From CAJWBT01 sp964401855 (GTDB lineage: Bacteria; Chloroflexota; Dehalococcoidia; Lucifugimonadales; UBA3495), in assembly GCA_964401855.1 (NCBI GenBank), contig CAYOAF010000252.1:1-31131 (forward strand): a stretch of 31,131 bases of DNA, read 5' to 3'. Every line of letters starts with the position of its first letter. The first letter of the stretch is position 1. Both the position numbers and the translations under genes were made by a program. The notes below the pieces were generated by a model, which saw only the letters and a program-made list of their open reading frames with translations, did not search any database and was not told where the DNA came from. Below, in pieces: positions 15,166-22,808 of the stretch.

Positions 15166-15239
15166 ACCGCAGAGTCGCGGAGTACGCAGGAAAGATCACG
15201 TTACTGTTGTTCTCTCGGAATCCTCTGCGGCTCGGCGGT
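15166..15239. repeat. ACCGCAGAG-type inverted repeat
   Basis: ACCGCAGAGTCGCGGAG (15166-15182) and CTCTGCGGCTCGGCGGT (15223-15239) are inverted copies matching at 14 of 17 positions, around a 40-base loop. It fills the spacer between the ThDP-enzyme gene and the DUF971 gene and resembles a common intergenic repeat of many bacteria. Confidence 0.65.
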
Positions 15240-15265
15240 GTACTTTTTGAGTGGAACGTGGGGCG

Positions 15266-15610
15266 ATGGAAGAAGCTGTCTTACCGAAGGAAATTGACAT
15301 CACCGGGCATGCCATAATCATCCGGTGGGACGACGGCCATCGCAGCCCGTACCCGCATAGATATCTACGGCTGCGGTGCCAGTGCGCTGGCTGCGTGGAC
15401 GAGATGACCGGCCAGCCCCGGCTCGACCCGGACAGCGTCCCCGGGGACGTGCGGGCGATTGACCAGATGCCGGTGGGCAACTACGCTGTCCAGTTCTTGT
15501 GGAGCGATGCCCACTACACTGGTCTCTACACCTACCGGCTTCTCCGAGCCGCCTGCACCTGCATCGAGTGCAACGCCGCTCGGAGTGAAGTTCATACGGC
15601 CGGGAGTTAG
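15266..15610 (+). CDS. DUF971 domain protein (gamma-butyrobetaine hydroxylase-like N-terminal domain)
   Basis: 114 residues. The whole protein is the DUF971 domain: a strand-rich core (DITGHAIIIRWDDGHRSPYPHRYLRLRCQCAGC ... VPGDVRAIDQMPVGNYAVQFLWSDAHYTGLYTYRLLR). Two cysteine groups, CQCAGC and CTCIEC, could bind zinc or an Fe-S cluster. In other organisms the domain stands alone, often near Mrp/ApbC-type iron-sulfur carriers, or at the N-terminus of gamma-butyrobetaine hydroxylase. An in-frame GTG at 15251 is an alternative start. Its function here is unknown. The gene is flanked by two different repeat elements. Confidence 0.88.
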   Translation: MEEAVLPKEIDITGHAIIIRWDDGHRSPYPHRYLRLRCQCAGCVDEMTGQPRLDPDSVPGDVRAIDQMPVGNYAVQFLWSDAHYTGLYTYRLLRAACTCIECNAARSEVHTAGS

Positions 15611-15668
15611 CAACAATCCGCGCCGGTGTCAGCTGTTACAGGTCCGTGCGTTGAGGGCTAAACCGCTA

Positions 15669-15720
15669 CCCCCCCCTCTCACCTCCCCCTTCGTAAGGGG
15701 GAAAGCTAGGATGGGGGTCC
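15669..15720. repeat. C/G-rich palindromic repeat, copy 2 (inverted)
   Basis: Contains the hairpin CCCCCTTCGTAAGGGGG and ends in GATGGGGGTC, the inverse of the left end of the copy at 13315. It lies 54 bases before the FAD oxidoreductase gene. Confidence 0.65.
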
Positions 15721-15773
15721 CTGCCAAAGCGTCTGAACTAATTGGGAACGGTACCAGACTTTAGAGGTGCGCG

Positions 15774-16901
15774 ATGAATAAAGCTACTGAGGTTGCAATC
15801 GTGGGGGGCGGAGCCGCGGGGTGCTCCGTTGCGTATCACCTGGCCAAAGCCGGCATCAAGTCCACCATCATCGAGCGGGAGGGCATCGCTTCCCAGGCTT
15901 CCGGGTACTCGGCGGGTGGGCTGAACCCCTTGCAGGGCGCCGGCATTCCAGGACCCCTTGGCCCTCTCGCCATCGAGTCTTTTCGGATGCATATGGAGAT
16001 GTTCGGGGAACTTCAGGCCGGGACGGGCATCGGCTACGACGGGCGGAAGATAACTCTGGTAAAGGTGGCCTTCGACGAAGCCGCACTCCCGGAACTCCAG
16101 GAGACTGTCGACCTCTTCACCGCTGCCGACTCCGGATTTGAGGCCTGGCTGCTGGAGCCCAAAGAGATTCTGGATCTGGAGCCTAGAATTGCACCGGACG
16201 TCATCCGCGGGGTCTACGCCCAAGGCAACGCCGCCCTGGACAGCTACAAGTACACCCTGGCCCTGGTCCAAGCTTCCGAGAAGCTTGGGGCTACCGTTCG
16301 TTCCGGGACGGTACGGGGGTTGGAGCGCTCCAAAGGCCGGGTAACCGGGGTGCTGATGGGAGACGAAGTGCTTTCTTGCGACACGGTGGTGCTCGCCATG
16401 GGACCCTGGTCCAGGGAAGCGGAGGCGTGGCTCGATACTACGATCCCGGTGGACCCCTTGAAGGGCGAGATTCTACGCGTCGAGCTGCCAGACCGGCGTC
16501 TTTCTCCTGATCTCGCCGGTGGCGACGGGTCTTTTCATCCTAAGCCCGATGGCCAAGTATTCTGCGGCAGCACCGAGGCGTGGCAGGGCTTCGACCGGGA
16601 ACCCAGCGACGCCGCCCGCCAGAATATCACCAGGGATTCGGTCAGGCTGATGCCGGACATGGCCACCGCGCGGCTGGTGCTGCACACCGCCTGCCTCCGG
16701 CCGGTCACCGCCGACTGGCTGCCCATAATCGGGCTGGCTCCGGGTTACGAGAACGTGTACTTGGCGACAGGCGCGGGCAAGAAGGGCGTCTTGCTGAGTC
16801 CCGGAATAGGGAAGGCGGTCGCCGACCTCATCTCCCAGGACGCCACGTCGCTTCCCATTGGTCCCTTTGCGCCGGAGCGGTTCGCCGGAGCCGGAGACTG
16901 A
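15774..16901 (+). CDS. FAD-dependent oxidoreductase (DAO / glycine oxidase-like family)
   Basis: 375 residues. The N-terminal dinucleotide-binding motif is VAIVGGGAAGCSVAYHLAKAG followed by the acidic end of strand 2 (IIERE). Then SQASGYSAGGLNP, typical of the D-amino-acid oxidase/glycine oxidase/sarcosine oxidase group, an internal ALDSYKYTLAL, DTVVLAMGPWS, and the C-terminal FAD contact PIIGLAPGYENVYLATGAGKKGVLLSPGIGKAVADLI. It should oxidise an amine, amino acid or hydroxy acid; the substrate cannot be assigned. GAGGTG lies five bases before the ATG. Two genes follow closely and probably share its transcript. Confidence 0.9.
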   Translation: MNKATEVAIVGGGAAGCSVAYHLAKAGIKSTIIEREGIASQASGYSAGGLNPLQGAGIPGPLGPLAIESFRMHMEMFGELQAGTGIGYDGRKITLVKVAFDEAALPELQETVDLFTAADSGFEAWLLEPKEILDLEPRIAPDVIRGVYAQGNAALDSYKYTLALVQASEKLGATVRSGTVRGLERSKGRVTGVLMGDEVLSCDTVVLAMGPWSREAEAWLDTTIPVDPLKGEILRVELPDRRLSPDLAGGDGSFHPKPDGQVFCGSTEAWQGFDREPSDAARQNITRDSVRLMPDMATARLVLHTACLRPVTADWLPIIGLAPGYENVYLATGAGKKGVLLSPGIGKAVADLISQDATSLPIGPFAPERFAGAGD

Positions 16902-17019
16902 CCGCCTTCCCAGTCTATTGTTTGCCCTACTCCATGGCGGGAAGCCGCGTCCGATTTGCTGTTTTCGCAACGATGGCGAGGCGTCCCAACGGAGCGGGAA
17001 GAAGGAGAGTACGGTTCGG

Positions 17020-17406
17020 ATGAGTGGACCTGTGGGAAAACCGATCCGCATCACGGCCGGCCCAGTCCAACTAAACGCCCAACTCAACGACACTGAAACG
17101 GCGCGGGCAATCTGGGAGGCCCTGCCCATCAGCGAACCGGCCGGCACCTGGGGCGACGAGATCTACTTCGGTATCCCGGTGGAAGCAGAGCTGAAGGAGG
17201 GCCAAGAGGTGGTGGACATGGGAGACTTGGGTTACTGGCCGCCGGGAAGCGCCTTCTGCATCTTCTTCGGACCCACGCCGGCCAGCCGGGGCGACGAAAT
17301 ACGGCCGGCCAGCGCGGTCACCGTTATCGGCAAGGTCAATGGAGACCCCACCGCGTTCAAGCAGGTGAGATCGGGCACCCCGGTGGCCATCGAACGGGCC
17401 GTCTAA
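17020..17406 (+). CDS. Cyclophilin-like fold protein (TM1367/PF04126 type)
   Basis: 128 residues with the pattern of the small cyclophilin-like family known from Thermotoga TM1367: IRITAGPVQLNAQLNDTETARAIWEALPI, TWGDEIYFGIPV, DMGDLGYWPPGSAFCIFFGPTPAS, then EIRPASAVTVIGKV. Members have a cyclophilin-like barrel without the prolyl isomerase active site; their role is not established. The ATG at 17020 follows AAGGAGAG at good spacing; the open frame further upstream overlaps the oxidoreductase gene and is not used. It sits between the FAD oxidoreductase and the CaiB/BaiF gene, so a role with that pathway is plausible. Confidence 0.85.
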   Translation: MSGPVGKPIRITAGPVQLNAQLNDTETARAIWEALPISEPAGTWGDEIYFGIPVEAELKEGQEVVDMGDLGYWPPGSAFCIFFGPTPASRGDEIRPASAVTVIGKVNGDPTAFKQVRSGTPVAIERAV

Positions 17407-17447
17407 CGCGCCCGCAACGCTGGCGAACTGTCCAAAAGGAGCTAGTG

Positions 17448-19808
17448 ATGGCGAGCAGTGTGGTAACAGGGCAAATGGCGGTGGGAGCGCTGCGGGGGGT
17501 CCTGGTGCTGGATTTCGGCCATTACATTCCGGGCCCCTTGCTGGGCATGCTGTTGTCCGACCAGGGGGCCGGCGTCATCAAGGTGGAGCGGCCTGAAGGG
17601 GACCCGGCGCGGCGTCACGCGGCGTTCTCCACCTGGAACCGGGGAAAGCGCTCCGTAGTCCTCGACCTGAAGTCCGAGGAGGGCCGGCGCCACGCCCAAG
17701 CCCTGGCCGCGAATGCCGATGTCTTGATCGAGAATTTTCGGCCCGGGGTGGCCGGCCGCCTGGGCATCGGCTACGACACACTCTCTCAGGCGAACCCTGC
17801 CCTTATCTACTGTTCCCTGCCGGGCTTCGGTGAGGACAGCCCCTATCGGGACCAGCGGGGCTGGGAGCCCATCGTGGGAGCGGCCACCGGGGTCCACCGG
17901 GCAGCCCGCGGCCTGAAGGAGCCGTTGTTCGTACCCCTCCCTTTTACCAGCACCTTCGCCGCCATCATCGGCGCGGTTTCCGTGGGGATGGCCCTCTATG
18001 CCCGGAACCGTACCGGCGAGGGCCAGCGGATCGAAGTCCCGCTCCACAGCGCCATGTTCACGGGGATCGGGCGGTACATGGTCAAGATGCACGACATGGA
18101 GGTCGAGTACCCGTTCGAACTTCCCCGGCGGACTATGGTCAAGCAGTACCGGTGCTCCGACGGGCGGTATATACAACTTCAAGGGATGTACGAGCGGTTC
18201 GCGCGCCAGTTTCTAACCGTCGCCGGACACCCCGAGTGGGTCGAGGATTACGTGGCCGGGATGGGCGAACAGGTGGGCAACCAGACCGTGAACATGTGGC
18301 GGGAACGGTTCAAGGATATCTTTCTGGAGCGGACGGCTGAGGAGTGGGAGGCGGCCATCGGTGCGGCCGGGGGCGCCGGTTGTGTTTGCCGGTCCGTGGA
18401 TGAGTGGCTGGTCCATGAGCAGGCCCTGGCCGCCGGCATGGTGGTCGAGGTTGACGACAGCCGATTTGGCCCCATGAAACAGCCGGGGATACCCCTGAAG
18501 CTCCGGAGCACCCCCGGGGCGGTCCAGGGCCGGGCACCGCGGTTGGGGGAGCACACCGAACAGGTTCTGGGGCAATTGGCCGCTGCCGTCGCACCTCCCA
18601 CCCCGGCGGAGGCCTGCGGGCATCAGGCCCCGGCGGCGCCGGAAGGCATCATGGGCGCCCTTCAAGGGGTGCGGGTCCTGGACCTGTGTATCGTCTTGGC
18701 CGGGCCGGCTTGCGGCCGCACCCTGGGAGAGTTCGGCGCCGACGTGATCAAGGTCAACGACGCGGCCCGCCCCGTCGACATGGAGGGCTCGCTGGACGTG
18801 AACCGGTGCAAGCGCTCCATTCTGCTGGACTTGAAATCGGAGGAAGGCCGGGAGGTGTTCTGGCGGCTGGTGGACAACACCGACGTCATTGTGGAGAATA
18901 ACCGGAAGGGCAGCCTGGCCCGGCTGGGTTTGAGCTATGAGGATCTCAAGAAAAGGAAGCCCGACATCATCTACGCCTCGTTGAACACCTACGGGTACGA
19001 CGGCCCCTGGAGCGAGCGGCCCGGCTGGGAGCAGATGGCCCAGGCGGTCACCGGGATCGAGGTCCGCCGTGGCGGCCGGGACGCGGCGCCGCTGATGTTC
19101 CACTACCCGGTGAACGACTACGGCACCGGGCTGCTGGGGGCCTACGCGGTGGCCCTGGCCCTGCTGGAGCGGAACCGTACCGGCAGAGGCCAGCCGGTGG
19201 ACTGCGGCCTGGCGTTGACCGCCTGCCTCCTCCAATCACCTTACTTCCTGGACTACCCCGGTTTTCAACGGGACGAGCCGGAGGGCCTGGGCGTTAGAGG
19301 GTATTCGGCGCTATGCCGGCTTTATAGCGCAGCCGACGCCTGGCTTTACCTGCACTGCCCCGAGAAGGACGACTGGAGCAAACTGACCGGTCTGCCGGAG
19401 TTCGCGGCGCTGGCCGGAGACTCCCGCTACGCCGCTGCAGCCTCTCGCAAGGACCACGATGGAGAGTTGGAGGCGGAGCTGGGCCGAATCTTCTCGCTCA
19501 AGACCCGGCGGCAGTGGGTCGGCCAGCTGAACGCGGCAGGATTGAGCGCCATCGAGAACGTTGCGATGCCCGACCTTCGGGACGACCCCCACGTGCGGCG
19601 GGCCGGTCTGGTCCTCACCCGGGACCATCCGGGCCGCGGCCGGGCAGACCAGATAGGCATCTCGGCCCGCCTGTCAGGCACACCGATGCGGATGGGGCGG
19701 CCGGCCTCCATCCTTGGCGCCGAGACCAATGAGATACTCCGGGAAGCCGGCTATACCGACGGTGAGATCGAGGCCTTGAAGGCGGCCCGGGCGGTTTTCG
19801 GGCCATAG
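17448..19808 (+). CDS. Double-domain CaiB/BaiF (class III) CoA-transferase
   Basis: 786 residues holding two full class III CoA-transferase domains. Domain 1 (about 8-385) starts GALRGVLVLDFGHYIPGPL and has RNRTGEGQRIEVPL. Domain 2 (about 402-785) starts GALQGVRVLDLCIVLAGPA and has RNRTGRGQPVDCGL. These enzymes move CoA between carboxylic acids through an aspartyl-CoA intermediate. In domain 2 the nucleophile position is filled by D557 (PVNDYGTG); in domain 1 the matching segment is PFTSTFAA, with T167-S168 and no Asp. One active and one inactive half is therefore likely, a single-chain version of the usual interlocked dimer. AAGGAG lies six bases before the ATG. Substrate unknown. Confidence 0.92.
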   Translation: MASSVVTGQMAVGALRGVLVLDFGHYIPGPLLGMLLSDQGAGVIKVERPEGDPARRHAAFSTWNRGKRSVVLDLKSEEGRRHAQALAANADVLIENFRPGVAGRLGIGYDTLSQANPALIYCSLPGFGEDSPYRDQRGWEPIVGAATGVHRAARGLKEPLFVPLPFTSTFAAIIGAVSVGMALYARNRTGEGQRIEVPLHSAMFTGIGRYMVKMHDMEVEYPFELPRRTMVKQYRCSDGRYIQLQGMYERFARQFLTVAGHPEWVEDYVAGMGEQVGNQTVNMWRERFKDIFLERTAEEWEAAIGAAGGAGCVCRSVDEWLVHEQALAAGMVVEVDDSRFGPMKQPGIPLKLRSTPGAVQGRAPRLGEHTEQVLGQLAAAVAPPTPAEACGHQAPAAPEGIMGALQGVRVLDLCIVLAGPACGRTLGEFGADVIKVNDAARPVDMEGSLDVNRCKRSILLDLKSEEGREVFWRLVDNTDVIVENNRKGSLARLGLSYEDLKKRKPDIIYASLNTYGYDGPWSERPGWEQMAQAVTGIEVRRGGRDAAPLMFHYPVNDYGTGLLGAYAVALALLERNRTGRGQPVDCGLALTACLLQSPYFLDYPGFQRDEPEGLGVRGYSALCRLYSAADAWLYLHCPEKDDWSKLTGLPEFAALAGDSRYAAAASRKDHDGELEAELGRIFSLKTRRQWVGQLNAAGLSAIENVAMPDLRDDPHVRRAGLVLTRDHPGRGRADQIGISARLSGTPMRMGRPASILGAETNEILREAGYTDGEIEALKAARAVFGP

Positions 19809-19845
19809 GTCTGGCCCCGGTCGCTTCCACGGCTTGAGAGACCTC

Positions 19846-19880
19846 CCGGCGGGCGGCCTGTTGGGCCGGGCGCCCGCCGG
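19846..19880 (+). terminator. GC-rich hairpin after the CoA-transferase gene
   Basis: CCGGCGGGCG (19846-19855) is perfectly inverted at 19871-19880, with further pairing (GGCC/GGCC) in the loop. It starts 37 bases after the stop codon. The bases after it are CGGTGGATTTG, with no T-run, so termination is only plausible. Confidence 0.4.
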
Positions 19881-19954
19881 CGGTGGATTTGCCGCCAGCG
19901 GAATCGCACTGCCGCTGGGTGACGGGGCGCAGTGCGCCCCCGGCATCCCGGTAA

Positions 19955-19984
19955 TTGGCGAGGCATTCCCTCCCGTGCTAAACT
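19955..19984 (+). promoter_or_regulatory. Possible promoter for the CysRS-glycosyltransferase gene
   Basis: TTGGCG (19955-19960) and TAAACT (19979-19984) are 18 bases apart, each matching four of six consensus positions. Transcription would begin near 19991, about 95 bases before the GTG start. The leader contains a fragment of the C/G-rich repeat (ACCCCCATCCTAACC at 20026-20040). Confidence 0.35.
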
Positions 19985-20084
19985 GCAAATACCGCTTCTA
20001 TAGAGTTTTGAATCCATGCTTGGGACCCCCATCCTAACCATCAGACCACGATTGAGTCGAGACTAATATACCCTTCGGGCAAGG

Positions 20085-22295
20085 GTGATCGGGTTGCTTC
20101 GCGTCTACAACACCCTGACCAAACGGGTCGAAGAGGTCCGGCCTATCGAGCGGGACCTGGTCCGCATGTACTCTTGCGGCCCGACCGTCTACCGCGATGC
20201 TCACATCGGCAACCTCCGCACCTACATGATGGCCGACTGGCTCCGCCGCACCCTCGAGGCCGGGGGCCAGGAAGTGTTCCACGTCAAGAATATTACCGAC
20301 GTGGGCCACATGCGCCAGGAATTGGTGGAGGCGGGTGGCGACAAGATGATCCTGGCGGCCCTGAGCGAGGGCAAAACAGTCCAGGACATCGCCCAGTTCT
20401 ACGCCGGCCGCTTCCACCGGGACGAGGCCCGGGTCAACATCCTACCCGCCCACGTTTTCCCTTGGGCGACCCAGCATGTTCCGGAGATGGTTTCCATCGT
20501 CGAAAAGCTCCTGGCCAGCGGCCACGCCTACCCTGCGGGCGGCAACATCTACTACGACGTGGGACGGTTCAGCGGCTACGGCAAGCTCTCCCGCAACACC
20601 GGAGCCGACTTTCTTGAAGGGGTGAGGGCGGAAGCGGACCCTTTGAAACGTGACCCCAGGGATTTCACCCTGTGGAAGGCCGCTGAGCCGGGCCGGGACC
20701 TCAAATGGGAGAGCCCCTGGGGTGACGGGTTCCCCGGCTGGCACATCGAGTGCTCCGCCATGGCCGCCAAGTACCTGGGGGAGACGTTTGACATCCATAC
20801 CGGCGGCGTGGACAACATCTTCCCCCACCACGAAGACGAGATCGCCCAGAGCGAGGCCGCTTTCGGCTACCAGCACGTGAACTACTGGCTCCACGCCCAG
20901 CACCTTCTGGCGGACGGCATCAAGATGGCCAAGTCCTCGGGCAACGTTTTCCTGTTGGACGAGTTGATGGCCCGCGGCTTCGACCCGCTGTCTTTCCGGT
21001 ACCTCTGCTTAACCATCCGCTACCGCCGCCGGATGAACTTCACCTTCAGCTCCCTCAAGGCCGCCGAAAAAGCCCTCACCAACCTGCGGCACCGGGTCTG
21101 GGTGTGGAACAACTTGCCTCCCGTGGCTGAGTCGCCCGCCGAGGCCGCTGAGTGGCGAGGCCGGTTCCGGTTCCGGGTGGAGGACGACTTGGACCTGCCG
21201 GGAGCGCTGGCCTTGACCTGGGACATGATGCGCTCCGGCCTGTCTGGGCAGGCCAAACTGGCCCTGCTTCTGGAGTTCGACCGCGTCTTCGGCCTAGGCC
21301 TGGGAAAGGTGCCGGCGGCCTACCCGCTGCCCGAGTTGGTCTCGGCCGCCGTGGGGCAGCGCGCTGCGCTCAGGGAGCACGCTGAGTATGACTCCGCGGA
21401 CGCCATCCGCACCCAGGTGGTCTCTCAGGGTTACTCGATGGAGGATACCCCGGAAACCGTCCGCATCCGGCCCAAGACCCTGCTTGAGCGGCAGTTGGAG
21501 CGGTGGCGGTCCGTCTCCTCGTCGCGAGAAGTGGAGTCTTTCCTGGAGCGCCCCGCGGAGTACGACTTCACCTTTATTCTCAATGCCTACGGGTACCGTG
21601 ATGACATTGAGCGGTGCGTCAGCAGCATGACCCGGTTCCGCGAAGGCTTTTCCACGGAGATTATCATCATCGACAACGGTTCCACCGACGGAACCGGTGA
21701 GTGGCTGGAGGAGTTCCGGGCCGACCAGCCTTCGGTGCGGGTGGTCCATTGCGACCACCTCGTGGGAGATGCCGGGGGCAAGAACATCGGGTTGAAGCAG
21801 AGCCTGGGCAAGAATGTCGTCATCGTGGACCCGTCCGCGGAGATCACGGGCAGCATCCTGGGGCCGATGGCCCGGCAGCTCGCGAACGAGTCAGTGGGCA
21901 TAGTCGGCCCCTACGGGCTGACCACCAACGATTTGCAGCACTTCCACGAGGAAACTGAGAGCGGAGACGCGGATGCCATGCAGGCCTACTGCATGGCGTT
22001 TCGGCGCGAAGCGGTGAACATCGTCGGCCTGATGCGGGAATGCTTCCGTTTCTATCGCAATCTTGACATTGATTACTGCTTCCAGTTCAAGGATAAGGGA
22101 TACCGTATCTTGGCCGACGGTACGTTGCCGATGGTCCGGCACGAGCATCGGCAGTGGACCGAGCTGGATGAGGGCCAACGAGACGAGCTGAGCCGCAAAA
22201 ACTTCGGGCGCTTCCTCAAGCGTTGGGGCAACCGGCCGGACCTTCTGGTCGCCCCCGGCGGGCGTGGCGTGGGTGACGCCTTTTTCCATCACTAG
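20085..22295 (+). CDS. cysS: Cysteinyl-tRNA synthetase fused to a GT2 glycosyltransferase domain
   Basis: 736 residues in one uninterrupted frame. Residues 1 to about 470 are a class I cysteinyl-tRNA synthetase: zinc cysteine C31 in SCGPTVY, HIGN (40-43) as HIGH, the KNITDVGHM block, GWHIECSAM with a second zinc ligand, HTGGVDNIFPHHEDEIAQ, and K280-S284 (KMAKS) as KMSKS. Residues from about 493 to 736 are a family 2 glycosyltransferase: YDFTFILNAYGYRDDIERCVSSM, the nucleotide-sugar motif IIIIDNGSTDGTGEWL (D530-D535), AGGKNIGLKQSLGKNVVIVDP, and a C-terminal DIDYCFQFKDKGYRILADG with HEHRQW. A standard CysRS is 450-500 residues, and I know of no reason for a sugar transferase on it. GTG start at 20085, with AAGGG directly adjacent. 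The tRNA-synthetase call is secure; the appended domain's donor and acceptor are unknown. Confidence 0.93.
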   Translation: MIGLLRVYNTLTKRVEEVRPIERDLVRMYSCGPTVYRDAHIGNLRTYMMADWLRRTLEAGGQEVFHVKNITDVGHMRQELVEAGGDKMILAALSEGKTVQDIAQFYAGRFHRDEARVNILPAHVFPWATQHVPEMVSIVEKLLASGHAYPAGGNIYYDVGRFSGYGKLSRNTGADFLEGVRAEADPLKRDPRDFTLWKAAEPGRDLKWESPWGDGFPGWHIECSAMAAKYLGETFDIHTGGVDNIFPHHEDEIAQSEAAFGYQHVNYWLHAQHLLADGIKMAKSSGNVFLLDELMARGFDPLSFRYLCLTIRYRRRMNFTFSSLKAAEKALTNLRHRVWVWNNLPPVAESPAEAAEWRGRFRFRVEDDLDLPGALALTWDMMRSGLSGQAKLALLLEFDRVFGLGLGKVPAAYPLPELVSAAVGQRAALREHAEYDSADAIRTQVVSQGYSMEDTPETVRIRPKTLLERQLERWRSVSSSREVESFLERPAEYDFTFILNAYGYRDDIERCVSSMTRFREGFSTEIIIIDNGSTDGTGEWLEEFRADQPSVRVVHCDHLVGDAGGKNIGLKQSLGKNVVIVDPSAEITGSILGPMARQLANESVGIVGPYGLTTNDLQHFHEETESGDADAMQAYCMAFRREAVNIVGLMRECFRFYRNLDIDYCFQFKDKGYRILADGTLPMVRHEHRQWTELDEGQRDELSRKNFGRFLKRWGNRPDLLVAPGGRGVGDAFFHH

Positions 22296-22298
22296 ATG

Positions 22299-22416
22299 GC
22301 TGTTTCAAAAGGTGGTTCGACAAGCTCACCACGAACGGTGGAAAGCCTCTTTCCCGTTCGTCCTGAGCCTGTCGAAGGACGGCGAACCTGGCCCCGGGGG
22401 ATTTTCAAATGACCTC
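22299..22416. repeat. 118-base dispersed palindromic element, copy 2
   Basis: Second copy of the element at 5791-5908, in the same orientation. The arms at 22316-22338 and 22354-22376 are inverted with only three mismatches in 23. It begins four bases after the stop codon of the CysRS-glycosyltransferase gene and could act as its terminator. Confidence 0.85.
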
Positions 22417-22808
22417 TAGAGGTGATTTCGCCGCGGATTTTGCTGCCCCCCGCGGGGCCGCCCCCATTTCGGCCACGGGCTAGCTAAAGACCCGTAATCC
22501 TCGGGATATTCCGTTCACCCTCCAGCCTCCCCGGCGGGCAACCGTTTTTTTAGTGGGCATAATGAATTTTCGGTGAGTTTTCCTTCGGCGAAGTACCGAT
22601 ATGTCACGCTGGAGAATGGTCCGAATCCCGCCCACTCGATGTGAATTGGCGCAACACGCCACATTGGTTTCCTAAACTATTCACGTCGTTTTCCCAAAGA
22701 GGGGCGCCGGCCGAGTCTCTTGACGGGGCCGGAGAGGGGGTGCTAGAGTCCAACGAGCCCTTATCGGTTGCTGGTTCACCGCATCCCCGGACCTGGAGTC
22801 CCTACCAG
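22417..22808. other. Spacer upstream of meaB
   Basis: About 390 bases without a gene I can support. An open frame in phase with meaB begins at 22641, but its extra 56 residues do not look like the family. A weak -10-like CATAAT lies at 22558-22563 without a convincing -35. A short G/C palindrome (CCCCGCGGGG) is near 22450. I recognise no riboswitch, despite the B12-linked function of MeaB. Confidence 0.4.

Noticed and set aside
18213..19235. Long minus-strand open frame opposite the CoA-transferase gene
   Set aside because: It is antisense to a clear two-domain CaiB/BaiF protein, and its composition is that of a shadow frame.
20085..22295. Two separate genes (cysS and a glycosyltransferase) with a missed start
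   Set aside because: The frame is continuous, with no stop and no ribosome site followed by a start near residue 470-493 that I can see, so a fused protein is the simplest reading.
22641..22808. 56-residue N-terminal extension of MeaB
   Set aside because: It lacks family similarity; the ATG at 22809 gives the usual length and has a usable GGAG.
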